Positions 14,936-16,583 of a DNA stretch of 16,583 bases are shown here, in pieces (within the stretch, counting starts at the first letter, position 1; every line of letters starts with the position of its first letter). The DNA is from Euryarchaeota archaeon UBA443 (GTDB taxonomy: Archaea; Thermoplasmatota; Poseidoniia; Poseidoniales; Poseidoniaceae): the NCBI GenBank assembly GCA_002499195.1, contig DAKS01000027.1:1-16583 (forward strand), written 5' to 3'. The notes under the pieces are model-generated. The model had not been told where the DNA came from, ran no database searches, and saw nothing but the letters and a program-made list of their open reading frames with translations. A program made the position numbers and the translations under genes.

Positions 14936-15999
14936 TCACTCTCACCAATTACATCTGTACGAAGATAAGCCAGCCTGAGCATCATAAGTCCCACAGCGGC
15001 TGCTATGAACGACGTGACACCAAATACAAGGTGAAGCAATGAGATAAATTCCGGGAAATTATCTGGATTTGCGAAGACGATGTACATTCCACCAACAAAG
15101 ACGTTGAGTATCCAAAAGCCAGTTACGACTTCAATGGCTTTGGAGAATCCTTCGCCTTCACCCGAGTCACGTACATCAACACGAATCTTAGCAGAGGTAA
15201 GAATCAACACCAGTCCAACAATTGCAGCACCAAAGCGGTGAACCATTTGAACGAGTATTCCTGGTCCGTCAATGCTTGGTAAGATTGAACCTTGACACTT
15301 TGGCCAGCCATTTGGGAACCCAATGTTGCAAGCTTGGTTGTAATTTCCACCAGCGGTACTCGATACCCATGCACCAAGAATCAGTAGAATAAACACGGAA
15401 ACTGTAACGTTGATCAGCCGATTCTTTTGCCGATTCAAGAATGACCTCGAGGTCGATAAGAAAGCCCATTCTGCCCCTTCATGAGCGCGCATAGCAATAT
15501 ATTGCCAAACTAGCAGTGAAGTGAAGATACTGGCTAACGATAGATGCATAGCAACGGTCCAATCAGCATTGTCAAAATAGACCGTGACAGCGCCTGCAAT
15601 TGCCTGTACAACCAATAGAACTCCAGAAACGACGGCAAGATTTCTCAATCCTTCACCATATTCTGATTTTAGTTTTTGAGCTACGATGGCATTGATCAGA
15701 ATAGGAACTGCGATAATTCCAACTAAGAGACGATGGAACCACTCAACAAAAATCTCGAAGGTTGTGTAGCGATGTTCAGCACCTCGGCTATCGATTTGAT
15801 CAGGATTTACTTCCCAATATGCGGCTTGTTCTGCTTCATCGACCATAAATCCCCAAGTTCCAAAACATTGAGGCCAATCTGGACATGACTCTCCTGCATC
15901 ATGGATTCGAATGGTTCCACCTACAACGATGATGAGCAATGCCATTACGATAAGAACGAGCGGAAGCGTCGATGGTCGCTTCCACCAAGGCTGGTCCAT
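14932..15999 (-). CDS. ctaA: Heme A synthase (CtaA/COX15 family), full-length two-domain form
   Basis: 355-residue membrane enzyme that oxidises the methyl group of heme O to give heme A. Eight transmembrane helices are evident, in two similar four-helix halves. The four expected heme ligands are present: H89 (EWFHRLLVG), H152 (AMHLSLA), H254 (MVHRFGAAIVG) and H323 (LLHLVFG). Two cysteine pairs in external loops, C39/C45 (CPDWPQC) and C224/C235, match the bacterial type. No clear ribosome site; an AT-rich element about 27 bases upstream would allow a leaderless message. Operon with ctaB. The short form described in Aeropyrum is half this size, so this copy is closer to bacterial enzymes. Confidence 0.95.
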   Translation of the reverse strand: MDQPWWKRPSTLPLVLIVMALLIIVVGGTIRIHDAGESCPDWPQCFGTWGFMVDEAEQAAYWEVNPDQIDSRGAEHRYTTFEIFVEWFHRLLVGIIAVPILINAIVAQKLKSEYGEGLRNLAVVSGVLLVVQAIAGAVTVYFDNADWTVAMHLSLASIFTSLLVWQYIAMRAHEGAEWAFLSTSRSFLNRQKNRLINVTVSVFILLILGAWVSSTAGGNYNQACNIGFPNGWPKCQGSILPSIDGPGILVQMVHRFGAAIVGLVLILTSAKIRVDVRDSGEGEGFSKAIEVVTGFWILNVFVGGMYIVFANPDNFPEFISLLHLVFGVTSFIAAAVGLMMLRLAYLRTDVIGESE

Positions 16000-16020
16000 G
16001 TCAACCCGTGAAGGCGGCCC

Positions 16021-16028
16021 TCTTTTAA
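16021..16028. promoter_or_regulatory. AT-rich element shared by ctaA and the thioredoxin-like gene
   Basis: TCTTTTAA is the only AT-rich stretch in the 51-base gap between the divergent ATGs at 15999 (minus) and 16051 (plus). Its centre lies about 25-27 bases from each start codon, the usual distance from an archaeal TATA box to the transcription start. This suggests a bidirectional promoter with leaderless transcripts. Confidence 0.4.
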
Positions 16029-16050
16029 CAAGACCCTGACTCCATGTACC

Positions 16051-16583
16051 ATGAGGAAACCTTTGGCAATGGTTACCGCCGTTTTCCTAACGGCGATTTT
16101 CTCATCACAATCCATTGCTCACATCGGTCATTTCGGTGAATATGCTCCTGCAAAGATGTACGACGTCCGAACCTTTGATGTTGAATGTGCAATCTCCAAC
16201 GAGACATGTACCTCCGAAGAAACGACACATTTCATCGAATATTTTTCAGCCGATTGGTGCGAACCATGCGCCCTTGTTTCGGAAGAGCTCGACTCTCTGA
16301 ACCGAACTGATACAACAATTATTCAACATCATCCATCACCCTCGGACCTACATTTCTATTCAGAATCGAACATTCGATTGTATGAAACATACGGCTTTTG
16401 GGGTGTACCCGATGTTGTTCTCAATGGAGAAGGACTTCTCGTTGGCCCTTCCCAATCCAATGAATTGGAATCCACACTGGACAATTTTTCACGTGAATGG
16501 AGTGGTTTCCTAGAACTCAACATGACCAATGGTACACTTTCATGGCAGGCAGATGATGGTCATGTAGTCCATGTTTGGATAAC
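16051..16583 (+). CDS. Secreted thioredoxin-fold protein, 3' end cut by the window
   Basis: Open through the right edge (177 codons visible). It starts MRKPLAMVTAVFLTAIFSSQ and has a probable signal peptide ending at QSIA (about 1-23), so it acts outside the membrane. Residues about 63-75 (FIEYFSADWCEPCALV) hold a redox CxxC motif, C-E-P-C, in the normal place after a beta strand. FWGVPDVVLNGEG (about 117-129) supplies the expected cis-proline motif of thioredoxins. Two more cysteines, in ECAISNETC, precede the fold. No ribosome site is visible before the ATG, in keeping with a leaderless message. Divergent from ctaA, so a role in oxidase or cytochrome assembly is possible (TlpA/ResA/Sco-like), but the thiol substrate is unknown. 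Confidence 0.75.
   Translation, partial: MRKPLAMVTAVFLTAIFSSQSIAHIGHFGEYAPAKMYDVRTFDVECAISNETCTSEETTHFIEYFSADWCEPCALVSEELDSLNRTDTTIIQHHPSPSDLHFYSESNIRLYETYGFWGVPDVVLNGEGLLVGPSQSNELESTLDNFSREWSGFLELNMTNGTLSWQADDGHVVHVWI

Overview
The window looks like a marine planktonic euryarchaeon of the Thermoplasmatota, most plausibly Marine Group II (Poseidoniales). The archaeal signs are a complete A-type (A1AO) ATP synthase operon in the usual archaeal order H-I-K-E-C-F-A-B, single-domain KaiC/RAD55-like ATPases, and a pilin-like N-terminus of archaeal style. Heme A synthesis genes (ctaA, ctaB) imply a heme-copper terminal oxidase, so the cell respires aerobically. The lineage is inferred from gene content only; no alignment was run.

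Layout. From about 10716 down to 1 every gene is on the minus strand and closely spaced. In transcription order these are: a secreted or membrane-anchored lamin-tail-domain protein with a pilin-like N-terminus; three consecutive KaiC-like proteins, of which only the first keeps a P-loop; a UbiE/MenG-like methyltransferase; then atpH, atpI, atpK, atpE, atpC, atpF, atpA and the start of atpB, which runs off the left edge. To the right, a large plus-strand surface protein (10853-13792) is divergent from the lamin-tail gene. It is followed by a tRNA-Ser(GCU) with encoded CCA. The minus-strand ctaA-ctaB operon converges on that tRNA with a single spacer base. A secreted thioredoxin-fold gene starts divergently from ctaA and runs off the right edge.

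How it fits together. The ATP synthase, the quinone-type methyltransferase and the heme A genes all serve aerobic respiration, and the thioredoxin-like protein may help assemble extracytoplasmic thiol-dependent factors. The KaiC trio with the lamin-tail protein is the part without an obvious textbook role: it looks like one active RecA-fold ATPase with two catalytically dead paralogues, placed behind a cell-surface protein.

Non-coding structure. No stretch above 300 bases lacks a gene; the longest gap is 10717-10852, a divergent promoter region with a 12-bp palindrome. Other signals are a perfect 18-bp palindrome and a hairpin on either side of atpK, a perfect 18-bp palindrome at the end of the surface-protein gene, a repeated 11-base initiation cassette in front of atpI, atpF and atpB, and an AT-rich element midway between ctaA and the thioredoxin gene. 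I saw no CRISPR array, insertion sequence, integrase or rRNA.
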